Below, in pieces: positions 52,125 to 60,575 of a stretch of DNA of 64,000 nt (its first letter is position 1; the number at the start of each line of letters is the position of its first letter). Where the stretch lies: contig NZ_FOXO01000002.1 in the NCBI RefSeq assembly GCF_900115735.1, forward strand, positions 124,001 to 188,000, in the 5' to 3' direction. The notes below the pieces were generated by a model that saw nothing but the letters and a program-made list of their open reading frames with translations, ran no database searches and was not told where the DNA came from. Source of the stretch: Butyrivibrio proteoclasticus (lineage in GTDB: Bacteria > Bacillota > Clostridia > Lachnospirales > Lachnospiraceae). A program made the position numbers and the translations under genes.

Positions 52125-52397
52125 ATGATTACTCTGTCAGATATAAATACAATTATGAACAGTGCACTTTTTCTTGTAATAAAGATGTCACTTCCTGTTC
52201 TTTTGACATCAATGATAATAGGTCTTGTGATTTCAATTTTTCAGACTGTTACATCAATTCAGGAACAAACACTTACGTTTGTACCTAAGGTAGTAGGGGT
52301 TTTTCTGATGATCATGCTCATTGGAAACTGGATGCTTACTGAATTATCTGGTTTTATTATTTCCCTTTGGTCTGATTTTTCAATGTACGTTAGGTAG
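52125..52397 (+). CDS. fliQ: Flagellar export gate protein FliQ
   Basis: 90 residues from the ATG at 52125, with AAGGAGG upstream. The frame is open from 52071 but that part overlaps fliP. Two hydrophobic helices and the SMIIGLVISIFQTVTSIQEQTLTFVPK motif identify FliQ. Confidence 0.95.
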   Translation: MITLSDINTIMNSALFLVIKMSLPVLLTSMIIGLVISIFQTVTSIQEQTLTFVPKVVGVFLMIMLIGNWMLTELSGFIISLWSDFSMYVR

Positions 52398-52406
52398 AGG
52401 AATAAC

Positions 52407-53192
52407 ATGATAGATTACTCCTTTAGTTATGGCGATCTTGAAATATTTTTGCTGGTTGTAGTGAGGGTCACCAGTTTTATATTTGTCTGTCCTTTCTTTG
52501 GGGGAAGACAGACACCGAATCTTGTAAAAATCGGATTTGGAATTTTGCTTTCGATTTTAATTTATGGTGCTGTGCCTTTTAACCCGCCGGATTATGTTAC
52601 GACCATAGAATATACAATTATTGTTTTAAAAGAAGTTATGGCAGGATTTTTACTTGGGTATGCAGTTCAGCTAAGTACTCTGATAGTGAATTTTGCAGGT
52701 ATGATCGTTGACATGCAGATTGGACTTTCAATGGTTAATCTTTTTGATCCTAATACCAATGAACAATCCACTATAACAGGTACATTCTACGCACAGGTAT
52801 TAACAATTATGCTTATTATATCGGGAATGTATCACTTTATTCTGAAAGCTCTTGCAGATTCTTTTTCACTGATACCTATAAATGGTATCGTTATCAATTC
52901 AGACAGGATGTTAAATGCAGTAGTTGCATTTTTGAGAGATTATATTGTTATTGGTTTCAGAATAGCGCTGCCAATCTTTATTATTACCTTTATTACTAAC
53001 GTTGTACTTGGTATTCTTGCGAAGGTTTCTCCACAGATGAATATGTTCTCTGTTGGTATTCAGATAAAAATAGTTATTGGCCTGGCAATAATGCTTATAA
53101 CTGTCACAATGCTCGACAATGCAGCTAATTTTATTTATGTAAATATTAAGGAGCTGATGAACGAATTTGTTTACAGTATGCAAAGTAGTTGA
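52407..53192 (+). CDS. fliR: Flagellar export gate protein FliR
   Basis: 261 residues, multi-helix. FVCPFFGGRQTPNLVKIGFGILLS near the N-terminus and GLSMVNLFDPNTNEQSTITG are family segments. It completes the FliPQR gate. Its end overlaps the flhB start by 26 bases, echoing natural FliR-FlhB fusions in some clostridia. Confidence 0.94.
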   Translation: MIDYSFSYGDLEIFLLVVVRVTSFIFVCPFFGGRQTPNLVKIGFGILLSILIYGAVPFNPPDYVTTIEYTIIVLKEVMAGFLLGYAVQLSTLIVNFAGMIVDMQIGLSMVNLFDPNTNEQSTITGTFYAQVLTIMLIISGMYHFILKALADSFSLIPINGIVINSDRMLNAVVAFLRDYIVIGFRIALPIFIITFITNVVLGILAKVSPQMNMFSVGIQIKIVIGLAIMLITVTMLDNAANFIYVNIKELMNEFVYSMQSS

Positions 53193-54315
53193 ATATAAGC
53201 CTATATTGATTGCATATGACCTTCAGTTTTTTGCAGAAGATGCAAATGGTGCAGAAAAAACAGAGCAGCCTACTGCTAAAAAGCTTGAAGATGCCAGAAA
53301 AGAAGGTCAGGTGGCAAAGAGTCAGGAAGTAGCAACAGCGTTCAGTCTTCTTGCGCTTTTTGTGATTCTTAGATTTACATATGGTTTCATGGGTGAAGTA
53401 TTTAGCAATACATTTCAATATATTTACAATTCAATTCCAAATGTAGCCAGAACATATGATGGCAATTTGCCAATTGCATATATTAGCAGCCTTGTAATAC
53501 ATGGAATGCTGACACTTCTTATACTTTGTGCACCGTTTTTTATAGTTGGTTTTACAGTGTCTTTAATTTGCGATATTGTGCAGGTCGGTTTTAAGCCAAC
53601 AACAAAGCCGCTTCAGCCAAAACTTTCCAAGCTTAATCCTATTTCCGGAATGAAAAAAATTATTTCAACAAGAAAAATCTTTGAGCTTGCGAAATCTATT
53701 CTGAAGCTGGCAATTATGTCTGTTGTTATAATTTCATTTTTTTCAAAACGTAAAGAATCACTTTTTTTACTCTATGATATTTCGCTTAAACAGGCTATTG
53801 GTCTTATGGGAAATCTTATCATAGACCTTGGACTTAGAATAGCAGCTGCGTATATGATAATTGCCTTTTCAGATCTTATTTATCAAAGACGCAAATTTAA
53901 TAAAGATATGATGATGACTAAGCAGGAAGTAAAGGATGAATTCAAGAATTCTGAAGGAAATCCGGAGATTAAAGGCGCTCAGAAGCGAAGAATGATGCAG
54001 GCTTCTCAGCGAAGAATGATGCAAAATCTTCCTAAGGCTGATGTTGTCATAACAAACCCTACTCATTATGCGGTTGCAATAAAATATGATGCCGAAGAGG
54101 CAGACGCTCCTATTGTTGTTGCAAAAGGTGCTGATTATCTTGCTCAGAAGATAAAAGAAATTGCAAGAGAAAACAACGTAGAGATCGTTGAAAACAAACC
54201 TTTGGCCAGAATGCTGTATGCGAATGTGGAAGTCGGAGAACTTGTTCCGCCTGAACTTTATAAAGCTGTTGCCGAAGTACTTGCTTATGTATATCACTTA
54301 AAAGGCAAAGTCTAA
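53167..54315 (+). CDS. flhB: Flagellar export switch protein FlhB
   Basis: 382 residues. DLQFFAEDANGAEKTEQPTAKKLEDARKEGQVAKS at the N-terminus, four membrane helices, and the autocleavage site NPTH in VVITNPTHYAVAIKYD. FlhB switches export from hook to filament substrates after cleavage between Asn and Pro. The TTG at 53167 has AAGGAG 12 bases upstream inside fliR; a TTG at 53206 is an alternative start. Confidence 0.95.
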   Translation: MFTVCKVVEYKPILIAYDLQFFAEDANGAEKTEQPTAKKLEDARKEGQVAKSQEVATAFSLLALFVILRFTYGFMGEVFSNTFQYIYNSIPNVARTYDGNLPIAYISSLVIHGMLTLLILCAPFFIVGFTVSLICDIVQVGFKPTTKPLQPKLSKLNPISGMKKIISTRKIFELAKSILKLAIMSVVIISFFSKRKESLFLLYDISLKQAIGLMGNLIIDLGLRIAAAYMIIAFSDLIYQRRKFNKDMMMTKQEVKDEFKNSEGNPEIKGAQKRRMMQASQRRMMQNLPKADVVITNPTHYAVAIKYDAEEADAPIVVAKGADYLAQKIKEIARENNVEIVENKPLARMLYANVEVGELVPPELYKAVAEVLAYVYHLKGKV

Positions 54316-54357
54316 TGATCATATATAAAAAATATTTCATGGAAAGGAGATAATGGC

Positions 54358-56415
54358 ATGGATTTGAACAAGATGAGAAACAGAGTCTATGATTATGGTC
54401 TCGCTCTCTATATTGTAGCGGCTGTTGTAATGCTTATTATTCCCCTTCCTGACTGGATGTTGGATATACTCTTGGCATTTGATATGTCCTTATCGTTCGT
54501 TATTATGTTTACGGCAATGTTTGCAACAGAAGTTCTTCAAATGTCTTTTTTTCCAACAATTCTTCTCTTTACGACTATTTTCAGAATTGCTTTAAACGTT
54601 TCTTCTACAAGGCTTATTTTGACACAGGGAAGTGCAGGTCAGGTCATTACGGTGTTTGGATCGTTTGTTGGTGGTGGAGATCTTATTGTAGGCGCCATTA
54701 TATATGTGATTCTTATCATTGTACAGCTCATGGTAATCAACAAAGGATCTGAACGTGTTGCTGAAGTTTCTGCAAGATTTACACTTGATGCTATGCCCGG
54801 AAAACAGATGGCTATTGATGCAGATCTTAATACCGGTGCTATAACAGATGCGGAGGCAAAAGAAAGAAGAAATAAGATTCAGGAAGAAGCAAGCTTTTTC
54901 GGAGCTATGGACGGTGCTACCAAATACGTTAAGGGAGATGCAACTGCCGGTCTTATTATCACAGCAGTTAACCTTATTGGTGGCATTGCTATGGGTGTTC
55001 TTAGAATGGGCATGGATGTAAATACAGCCATAAATACCTATTCAATTCTTACTATGGGTGACGGACTTGTAAGTTCTATCCCTTCGCTGATGATTTCAAT
55101 GTCAACAGGTATACTGGTAACAAAGGGGTCAAAGGAGGCAGATTTTGGACATGCGCTCATAAATCAGCTTTTTGGAGTTCCCAAGACTCTTTATCTTGTT
55201 GGTGGTGTAGTGGCAGGCCTTGGCATTTTTTCTCCTTTACCTACACTTTTATACGTCTCTTTTGGAGCTGGTTTTATCCTTCTTGGAAGAGTGGCAAGTC
55301 AGACTATTGAAGAGGTTCAGACTGAATCTGAAGCCACAGCTACTGAAGAAGCTGCTGCCGAGGAGATAAGACAGCCTGAAAATGTAACAAGTCTTTTGCA
55401 GGTTGATCCTATTGAGCTTGAGTTTGGATATGGAATTATTCCTCTTGCTGATGTCAATCAGGGAGGAGATCTTCTTGACAGAGTAGTAATGATAAGGCGT
55501 CAGGTAGCGCTTGAACTGGGTACTGTTGTACCAATTATTCGTCTTCGCGATAATATTCAGTTGAATCCTAATCAATATATCATTAAAATTAAAGGTATAC
55601 AGGTAAGTGATGGAGAAATTTTGTTTGACCATTACATGGCTATGAATCCGGGACACGTAGAGGAAGAAATAACTGGTATTCCAACTTTTGAACCATCGTT
55701 TCATCTGCCTGCTATCTGGATTACTGAAGGACAGAGGGAGAGGGCAGAAAGCTTTGGCTATACAGTAGTTGATCCTCCGTCTATTATAGCTACGCATCTC
55801 ACAGAGATCATAAGGGAACACATTGCTGAACTTATGACCAGACAGGATGTTCAGAATCTTGTTGATAATCTCAAAGAAAATAATCCTGCTCTGGTTGATG
55901 AACTTGTTCCTAAACTTATGAGCCTTGGTGAGATTGAAAAGGTTTTACAGAATCTGTTAAAAGAAGGCATCTCCATTCGTGATCTTGTTACAATTTTTGA
56001 GACATTGGCAGATTTTGCCCCATCTACTCATGATCCGGATATATTAACCGAGTATGTGAGACAGTCACTTAAGCGGGCAATTTCAAATAAGTTTTTTATG
56101 CCTGGTGAGACAACAAGTGTTGTCACACTTGATCCCAAAATTGAACAGGAAATCATGAGCAGTGTAAAACAAACTGAAACTGGCGCTTATCTGACTCTTG
56201 ATCCGGCAAGGACAAAGTCAATTCTTAATTCTGTTGGTGAGCAGGTAAGAAAACTTGAGGAAGCCGGTAAACAGGCAATTATAATGGCTTCGCCTATCGT
56301 CAGGATGTATTTTAAGAAGATGACTGAGGACTATTACAAGGATTTGGTTGTTATTTCTTATAACGAAGTTGAGGCTAACGTTGAATTACAATCTGTAGGG
56401 ATGGTAACTGCATAA
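54358..56415 (+). CDS. flhA: Flagellar export protein FlhA
   Basis: 685 residues. The N-terminal half has about eight helices with the family signature (TRLILTQGSAGQVITVFG) and the FHIPEP-type loop (AEVSARFTLDAMPGKQMAIDADLN). The C-terminal half is the cytoplasmic substrate-docking ring. FlhA drives proton-dependent export. AAAGGAGA precedes the ATG; flhF follows after one base. Confidence 0.97.
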   Translation: MDLNKMRNRVYDYGLALYIVAAVVMLIIPLPDWMLDILLAFDMSLSFVIMFTAMFATEVLQMSFFPTILLFTTIFRIALNVSSTRLILTQGSAGQVITVFGSFVGGGDLIVGAIIYVILIIVQLMVINKGSERVAEVSARFTLDAMPGKQMAIDADLNTGAITDAEAKERRNKIQEEASFFGAMDGATKYVKGDATAGLIITAVNLIGGIAMGVLRMGMDVNTAINTYSILTMGDGLVSSIPSLMISMSTGILVTKGSKEADFGHALINQLFGVPKTLYLVGGVVAGLGIFSPLPTLLYVSFGAGFILLGRVASQTIEEVQTESEATATEEAAAEEIRQPENVTSLLQVDPIELEFGYGIIPLADVNQGGDLLDRVVMIRRQVALELGTVVPIIRLRDNIQLNPNQYIIKIKGIQVSDGEILFDHYMAMNPGHVEEEITGIPTFEPSFHLPAIWITEGQRERAESFGYTVVDPPSIIATHLTEIIREHIAELMTRQDVQNLVDNLKENNPALVDELVPKLMSLGEIEKVLQNLLKEGISIRDLVTIFETLADFAPSTHDPDILTEYVRQSLKRAISNKFFMPGETTSVVTLDPKIEQEIMSSVKQTETGAYLTLDPARTKSILNSVGEQVRKLEEAGKQAIIMASPIVRMYFKKMTEDYYKDLVVISYNEVEANVELQSVGMVTA

Positions 56416-56416
56416 C

Positions 56417-57658
56417 ATGATTATTAAAAAGTATGTTGGAAAAACAGAGAATGAGGCTACAGAAGAGGCGAAAAAGGAGCTTGGGGCTAACATTGTTGTT
56501 ATGAATGTTAAACCCATGAAAAAGACAGGCTTCTTTTCATTTTTTAAGTCTCAAAAAATTGAAGTTACAGTAGCTCTTGAAGATGAGCCGGAGATGCCGG
56601 TGGTCAGATCTGTTCCTTTGCATAAAGATATGGTTGTGAATAGCCAAAGGGATACAATTGCTGCTGCGACGCTTAATGCAACAAAACTTAGGGAAGACAA
56701 AGATATTAGAGAGGATAATAGTGCTATAGAGGAGAAACTTGATAATTTAAGTTCATTACTTGAAAAGAACTTTCTAAAATCCGAAAGAGATGTATCAGAA
56801 CCTATTCCGGATCAAGCAGAAGATACTGCGGTAAAAACTTCGCAAAAAGCTGCTGTTTCTGAGGAAACGCTTTCTTTTATCAAACTTCTTTATAATACTC
56901 TTATCGAAAACGAGGTAGATGAGATATATGTCAATCAGTTGACTGATGAAGTTGAAAAAGTAAGCAAACCAGGTCTTCCTTTTGATTATGCTCTTGCAAA
57001 TGTCTATCAGAAGATGGTTCTGAAGTTCGGAAAATCAGAACCGATTGATTTGGAAAAATCAGGTCCTCGGGCAGAAATATTTATAGGTCCCACCGGAGTA
57101 GGAAAGACGACTACGATTGCGAAACTTGCTTCTGAACTTTCTGTGCCGCAGAAAAAGAAAGTAGCTGTTTTAACTATTGATACATACAGAATTGCTGCTG
57201 CTGAACAGCTTCGCACATATGCTTCGATTTTGGAAATACCATTCAGGGTTATCTATTCAGTAGATGAAATGAAGCAGGCTGTAGAAGATTTTAAGGATTA
57301 TGATTACATCATGGTTGATACAGCAGGGCATTCGCTCCACAATGATGAACTTAAACAGGATGTTGAGAGCTATATCAGAGCTTTGGAAGACATAATTGAA
57401 TGTGAGAATTTCCTTGTTTTATCTGCGACAACGAAATACAGAGATCTAATTGAAATTGCTGATGCGTACTCAGAAATGGTGACTTACAAGCTTATATTCA
57501 CAAAGATGGATGAAACCGGTGCTAAGGGAAATCTTTATAATGTTAGGATGCATACTGGTGCTCCAGTTGCTTATATAACAAATGGTCAGAATGTTCCTGA
57601 TGATATAGCAGTGTTTGACGCGCAAAAGATCGTAAAACATCTGCTAGGTGGTAAGTGA
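56417..57658 (+). CDS. flhF: Flagellar placement GTPase FlhF
   Basis: 413 residues. A variable, basic N-terminus (MIIKKYVGKTENEATEEAKKELG), then an N domain and an SRP-type GTPase. The P-loop is GPTGVGKTTTIAKLA. TIDTYRIAAAEQLRTYA and MVDTAGHS follow; the last has His where Arg is usual. FlhF, with FlhG, sets flagellar number and position. Confidence 0.94.
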   Translation: MIIKKYVGKTENEATEEAKKELGANIVVMNVKPMKKTGFFSFFKSQKIEVTVALEDEPEMPVVRSVPLHKDMVVNSQRDTIAAATLNATKLREDKDIREDNSAIEEKLDNLSSLLEKNFLKSERDVSEPIPDQAEDTAVKTSQKAAVSEETLSFIKLLYNTLIENEVDEIYVNQLTDEVEKVSKPGLPFDYALANVYQKMVLKFGKSEPIDLEKSGPRAEIFIGPTGVGKTTTIAKLASELSVPQKKKVAVLTIDTYRIAAAEQLRTYASILEIPFRVIYSVDEMKQAVEDFKDYDYIMVDTAGHSLHNDELKQDVESYIRALEDIIECENFLVLSATTKYRDLIEIADAYSEMVTYKLIFTKMDETGAKGNLYNVRMHTGAPVAYITNGQNVPDDIAVFDAQKIVKHLLGGK

Positions 57659-57681
57659 GTAGTTCGACGTTGGGGTAAATT

Positions 57682-58617
57682 ATGGATCAGGCACAACAGC
57701 TTAGAAATATAATAAAGAATTCCAGTAAGCCGGTTAGACCTCTTGCCAGAATAATAACTGTTACGAGTGGCAAGGGGGGAGTTGGTAAGTCGAATGTTGC
57801 TATTAATCTGGCAATCCAGTTCAAGAGAATGGGAAAAAGGGTTATAATTCTCGATGCAGATTTTGGACTTGCCAATATTGAGATAATGTTCGGAACTGTT
57901 CCGAAGCATAATCTGTGTGATTTGATTTACCAAGGTAAGAATATAAAGGATATTATTACCTGGGGGCCTGAAGATGTCGGATTTATATCTGGAGGCTCAG
58001 GAATCTCTGGAATGTATAACCTAAGCCGGGATTATTTGGTTTATATTATTGTTAACCTGGCTGAACTTGATGCAATAGCTGATATAATAATAATAGATAC
58101 ATGCGCGGGAATATCTGATGCAGTTATGGAATTTTTGGTTGCAAGTGGAGAAATTATTTTGGTGACAACTCCGGAACCTACATCCATAACGGATTCCTAC
58201 TCACTACTTAAGGCCCTTAATCAATCACCTAGATTTTCCAGAGAGGACACTATGGTAAAAGTGGTGTCAAACAGAGTAACATCTGAAGATGAGGGACACC
58301 AGCTTTTTAACAAATTAAACACTGTTGTTACAAGATATTTGAAATTGCCATTAAATTACATGGGTGCAATACCTCAGGATCAGATGTTGGCAAGAAGTGT
58401 AATGCAACAGTCGCCGGTATCAATTGAGTATCCAAATGCAAAATCGACGAAAGCATTTGAGGCAATTGCTTCACAGCTCATGAATCCTGATGATGCAGCA
58501 CTTATTAAGCCAAGAGGAATGGCGGCTTTCTTTTCACATATTATTACAGGAAGAAAACTTAGCACAGTGCCTTCGGCAAGTCCGAATAGTATTGGTAGCA
58601 TACAAAATACACAATGA
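57682..58617 (+). CDS. flhG: MinD-like ATPase FlhG (YlxH)
   Basis: 311 residues. The deviant Walker A VTSGKGGVGKSNVAINLAI, ILDADFGLANIEIMFG and IIIDTCAGIS mark a MinD/ParA-type ATPase. It restrains FlhF and the C ring to control flagellar number. The N-terminal peptide MDQAQQLRNIIKN resembles the segment that stimulates FlhF GTPase activity. The stop overlaps the next ATG. Confidence 0.95.
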   Translation: MDQAQQLRNIIKNSSKPVRPLARIITVTSGKGGVGKSNVAINLAIQFKRMGKRVIILDADFGLANIEIMFGTVPKHNLCDLIYQGKNIKDIITWGPEDVGFISGGSGISGMYNLSRDYLVYIIVNLAELDAIADIIIIDTCAGISDAVMEFLVASGEIILVTTPEPTSITDSYSLLKALNQSPRFSREDTMVKVVSNRVTSEDEGHQLFNKLNTVVTRYLKLPLNYMGAIPQDQMLARSVMQQSPVSIEYPNAKSTKAFEAIASQLMNPDDAALIKPRGMAAFFSHIITGRKLSTVPSASPNSIGSIQNTQ

Positions 58618-59357
58618 TTGGAGATAACTATTCAATGCTTAGTGATTATATTTCGCCTGGAAATAAAGTAGAGTTAAAGGCTACTGGTAAGGTTTGGATG
58701 GAAGACGATTCAAGAACCAAGCACATATATATGAGTAAAGTGATGGATGTAACTTCTGATGACATGATAGAGGTATTAATGCCATTCGAACAGGGAAAGC
58801 TGGTACTTCTGCCTGTTGATGGTGAGTATAGTTTATGCTTTTACAGTAATAAGGGGTTATTCCAATGCTTTTCAAAAATTGTCGACAGATATAGAAGCGA
58901 CAATATGTATATTCTTGTTTTAGATCTGACATCTGAATTACAGAAGCTTCAAAGAAGAGAGTATTACAGATTCAGTTGCGCTTTGGAATTAAAATCAAGA
59001 ATTTGCACCAAAGAAGAATTGGAAGCATTTGAGAAGAACAGAAAATATCTTGTTGATCCGGGTGAACATCTTCAAAGAGCTGTTGTAGTAGACATAAGCG
59101 GTGGTGGTTTACGGTTCGTTGCTAACTTCAAATATGAAGAAGAAGATACGATTTACTGCTCATATAAACTCCCGGGTGCTACAAATGCTAATGATTATGA
59201 AATGATATGTAATGTATTAAAAGTTCAGGAGCTTGAAAACAGACCTGGACTTTATGAGCATCGTATTCAGTATCTGTTCATTGATGAGACTTCCAGAGAA
59301 GATATTATACATTTTATCTTCGAGGAAGAACGAAAAATAAGAAAGAAGCAAACTTAA
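58614..59357 (+). CDS. PilZ-domain (YcgR-like) c-di-GMP-binding protein
   Basis: 247 residues. An N-terminal YcgR-N-like domain (to about 110) and a PilZ domain with both c-di-GMP motifs: QRREYYRF (RxxxR) near 117 and DISGGGLRF near 161. It is expected to brake the motor when c-di-GMP is high. It lies between flhG and cheB, overlapping flhG by 4 bases (ATGA). An ATG at 58635 with GGAG upstream is an alternative start. Confidence 0.88.
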   Translation: MIGDNYSMLSDYISPGNKVELKATGKVWMEDDSRTKHIYMSKVMDVTSDDMIEVLMPFEQGKLVLLPVDGEYSLCFYSNKGLFQCFSKIVDRYRSDNMYILVLDLTSELQKLQRREYYRFSCALELKSRICTKEELEAFEKNRKYLVDPGEHLQRAVVVDISGGGLRFVANFKYEEEDTIYCSYKLPGATNANDYEMICNVLKVQELENRPGLYEHRIQYLFIDETSREDIIHFIFEEERKIRKKQT

Positions 59358-59359
59358 TT

Positions 59360-60430
59360 ATGAAAAAAATTTTGATTATTGATGACTCTGCACTCATGAG
59401 AACTGTTCTAAGTGATATCATTAATTCAGATTCAAGATTCCAGGTGGTTGATAAGGCCAAAGACGGAGTTGAAGGTCTGGAACTTCTTAAAAAGAATAGT
59501 TATGATGCTGTCGTTCTTGATATCAATATGCCAAGGATGGACGGGATTACATTATTAAGAGAGCTTCAAAAGAATAAGATCAAGGCTAAAATCATGATGT
59601 CTAGTACAGATACTAAAGAGGGTGCAAAGGTTACAATGGATGCACTTGATTTAGGAGCACTTGATTTTGTCCATAAGCCAGACCGTGCATCAGAATGTCG
59701 TGGTGAAGATTTTACCAAACATTTTATTGAAACTCTTGCAGCAGTAGCAAACTCGAGAGCACCGCTACCTGCAAAGAATTTTTCTATTGAGGAAGTAAAG
59801 GAATCGAGAAAAGTAGTCGAACTTGTGAGCAAATCAGCAAGTAAGATTACAGGTAACAGGATTGTTGCGATTGCGTCGTCAACAGGCGGCCCAAGGGCTC
59901 TTCAATCTGTAATACCCAAGCTTCCTAAAAATCTTAAAGCACCTGTTGTTCTTGTTCAGCACATGCCGGAAGGCTTTACGGCTTCTCTTGCTGAGAGACT
60001 TGATTCTCTAAGTGAGGTAACTGTTAAAGAGGCGGCAGAAGGGGATGTTCTTGCTCCTGGATGTGTTTATATCTCAAAAGGTGGCAAGCACATGCATATT
60101 GTAAAGAATGGATCAAAGAGTGTAATTCATTACGTTGATGGTCCTACCAGAGAAGGAGTGAGACCTTGCGCTAACTTTATGTATGAGTCTTTGATGGATT
60201 CAGATTACGACGAAATTTGTTGCGTGGTCCTTACCGGAATGGGTGCTGATGGAACAGAAGGAATCAAGAATTTAAAATCCAAGAAGAAAGTTCATGTAAT
60301 CGGACAGGAAGAAAGTACCTGTACCGTTTATGGAATGCCCAAAGCTGTAGCAACCGCTGGACTGGTTGATCAGGTTGTTAAACTTGAGAATGTAGCCCAG
60401 GAAATAATAATGAATGTCGGTGTGAATTGA
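59360..60430 (+). CDS. cheB: Chemotaxis glutamate methylesterase CheB
   Basis: 356 residues. The receiver domain has the phospho-Asp in VVLDINMPRMDG. The methylesterase domain has ASSTGGPRAL (catalytic Ser), VQHMPEGFTASLAERL (His) and LTGMGADGTEG (Asp). It removes methyl groups from receptors and deamidates glutamines. The cognate methyltransferase cheR is not in the window. Confidence 0.96.
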   Translation: MKKILIIDDSALMRTVLSDIINSDSRFQVVDKAKDGVEGLELLKKNSYDAVVLDINMPRMDGITLLRELQKNKIKAKIMMSSTDTKEGAKVTMDALDLGALDFVHKPDRASECRGEDFTKHFIETLAAVANSRAPLPAKNFSIEEVKESRKVVELVSKSASKITGNRIVAIASSTGGPRALQSVIPKLPKNLKAPVVLVQHMPEGFTASLAERLDSLSEVTVKEAAEGDVLAPGCVYISKGGKHMHIVKNGSKSVIHYVDGPTREGVRPCANFMYESLMDSDYDEICCVVLTGMGADGTEGIKNLKSKKKVHVIGQEESTCTVYGMPKAVATAGLVDQVVKLENVAQEIIMNVGVN

Positions 60431-60503
60431 GGGTTTTCATAATCTTTTAATACTTCTTTAAGTTTTTTTTCTGCATTCCTCCATTCAAAAAGCCGATATT
60501 ATG

Positions 60504-60539
60504 TTCAAAAGTATGCGATAATAAAAGCATACTTTTGAA
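60504..60539 (+). other. 13-bp perfect hairpin before cheA
   Basis: TTCAAAAGTATGC (60504-60516) is perfectly inverted at 60527-60539 around the AT-rich loop GATAATAAAA. A GCCGATAT sequence lies just upstream at 60492-60499. No T tract follows, so an operator or mRNA processing/stability structure is more likely than a terminator. The gap of 145 bases separates cheB from cheA. Confidence 0.55.
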
Positions 60540-60575
60540 AGACCTATCACTTTTAAATATGGAGGTAAAGTTGTT

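Noticed and set aside
55249-55821. 190-residue open frame on the minus strand
   Set aside because: It is the shadow of flhA, with Ser/Tyr/Asn-rich composition and no start signal.
60492-60499. Sigma-28 promoter for cheA
   Set aside because: GCCGATAT is perfect, but the bases about 15 upstream are GCAT instead of TAAA, so only the -10 half is present.
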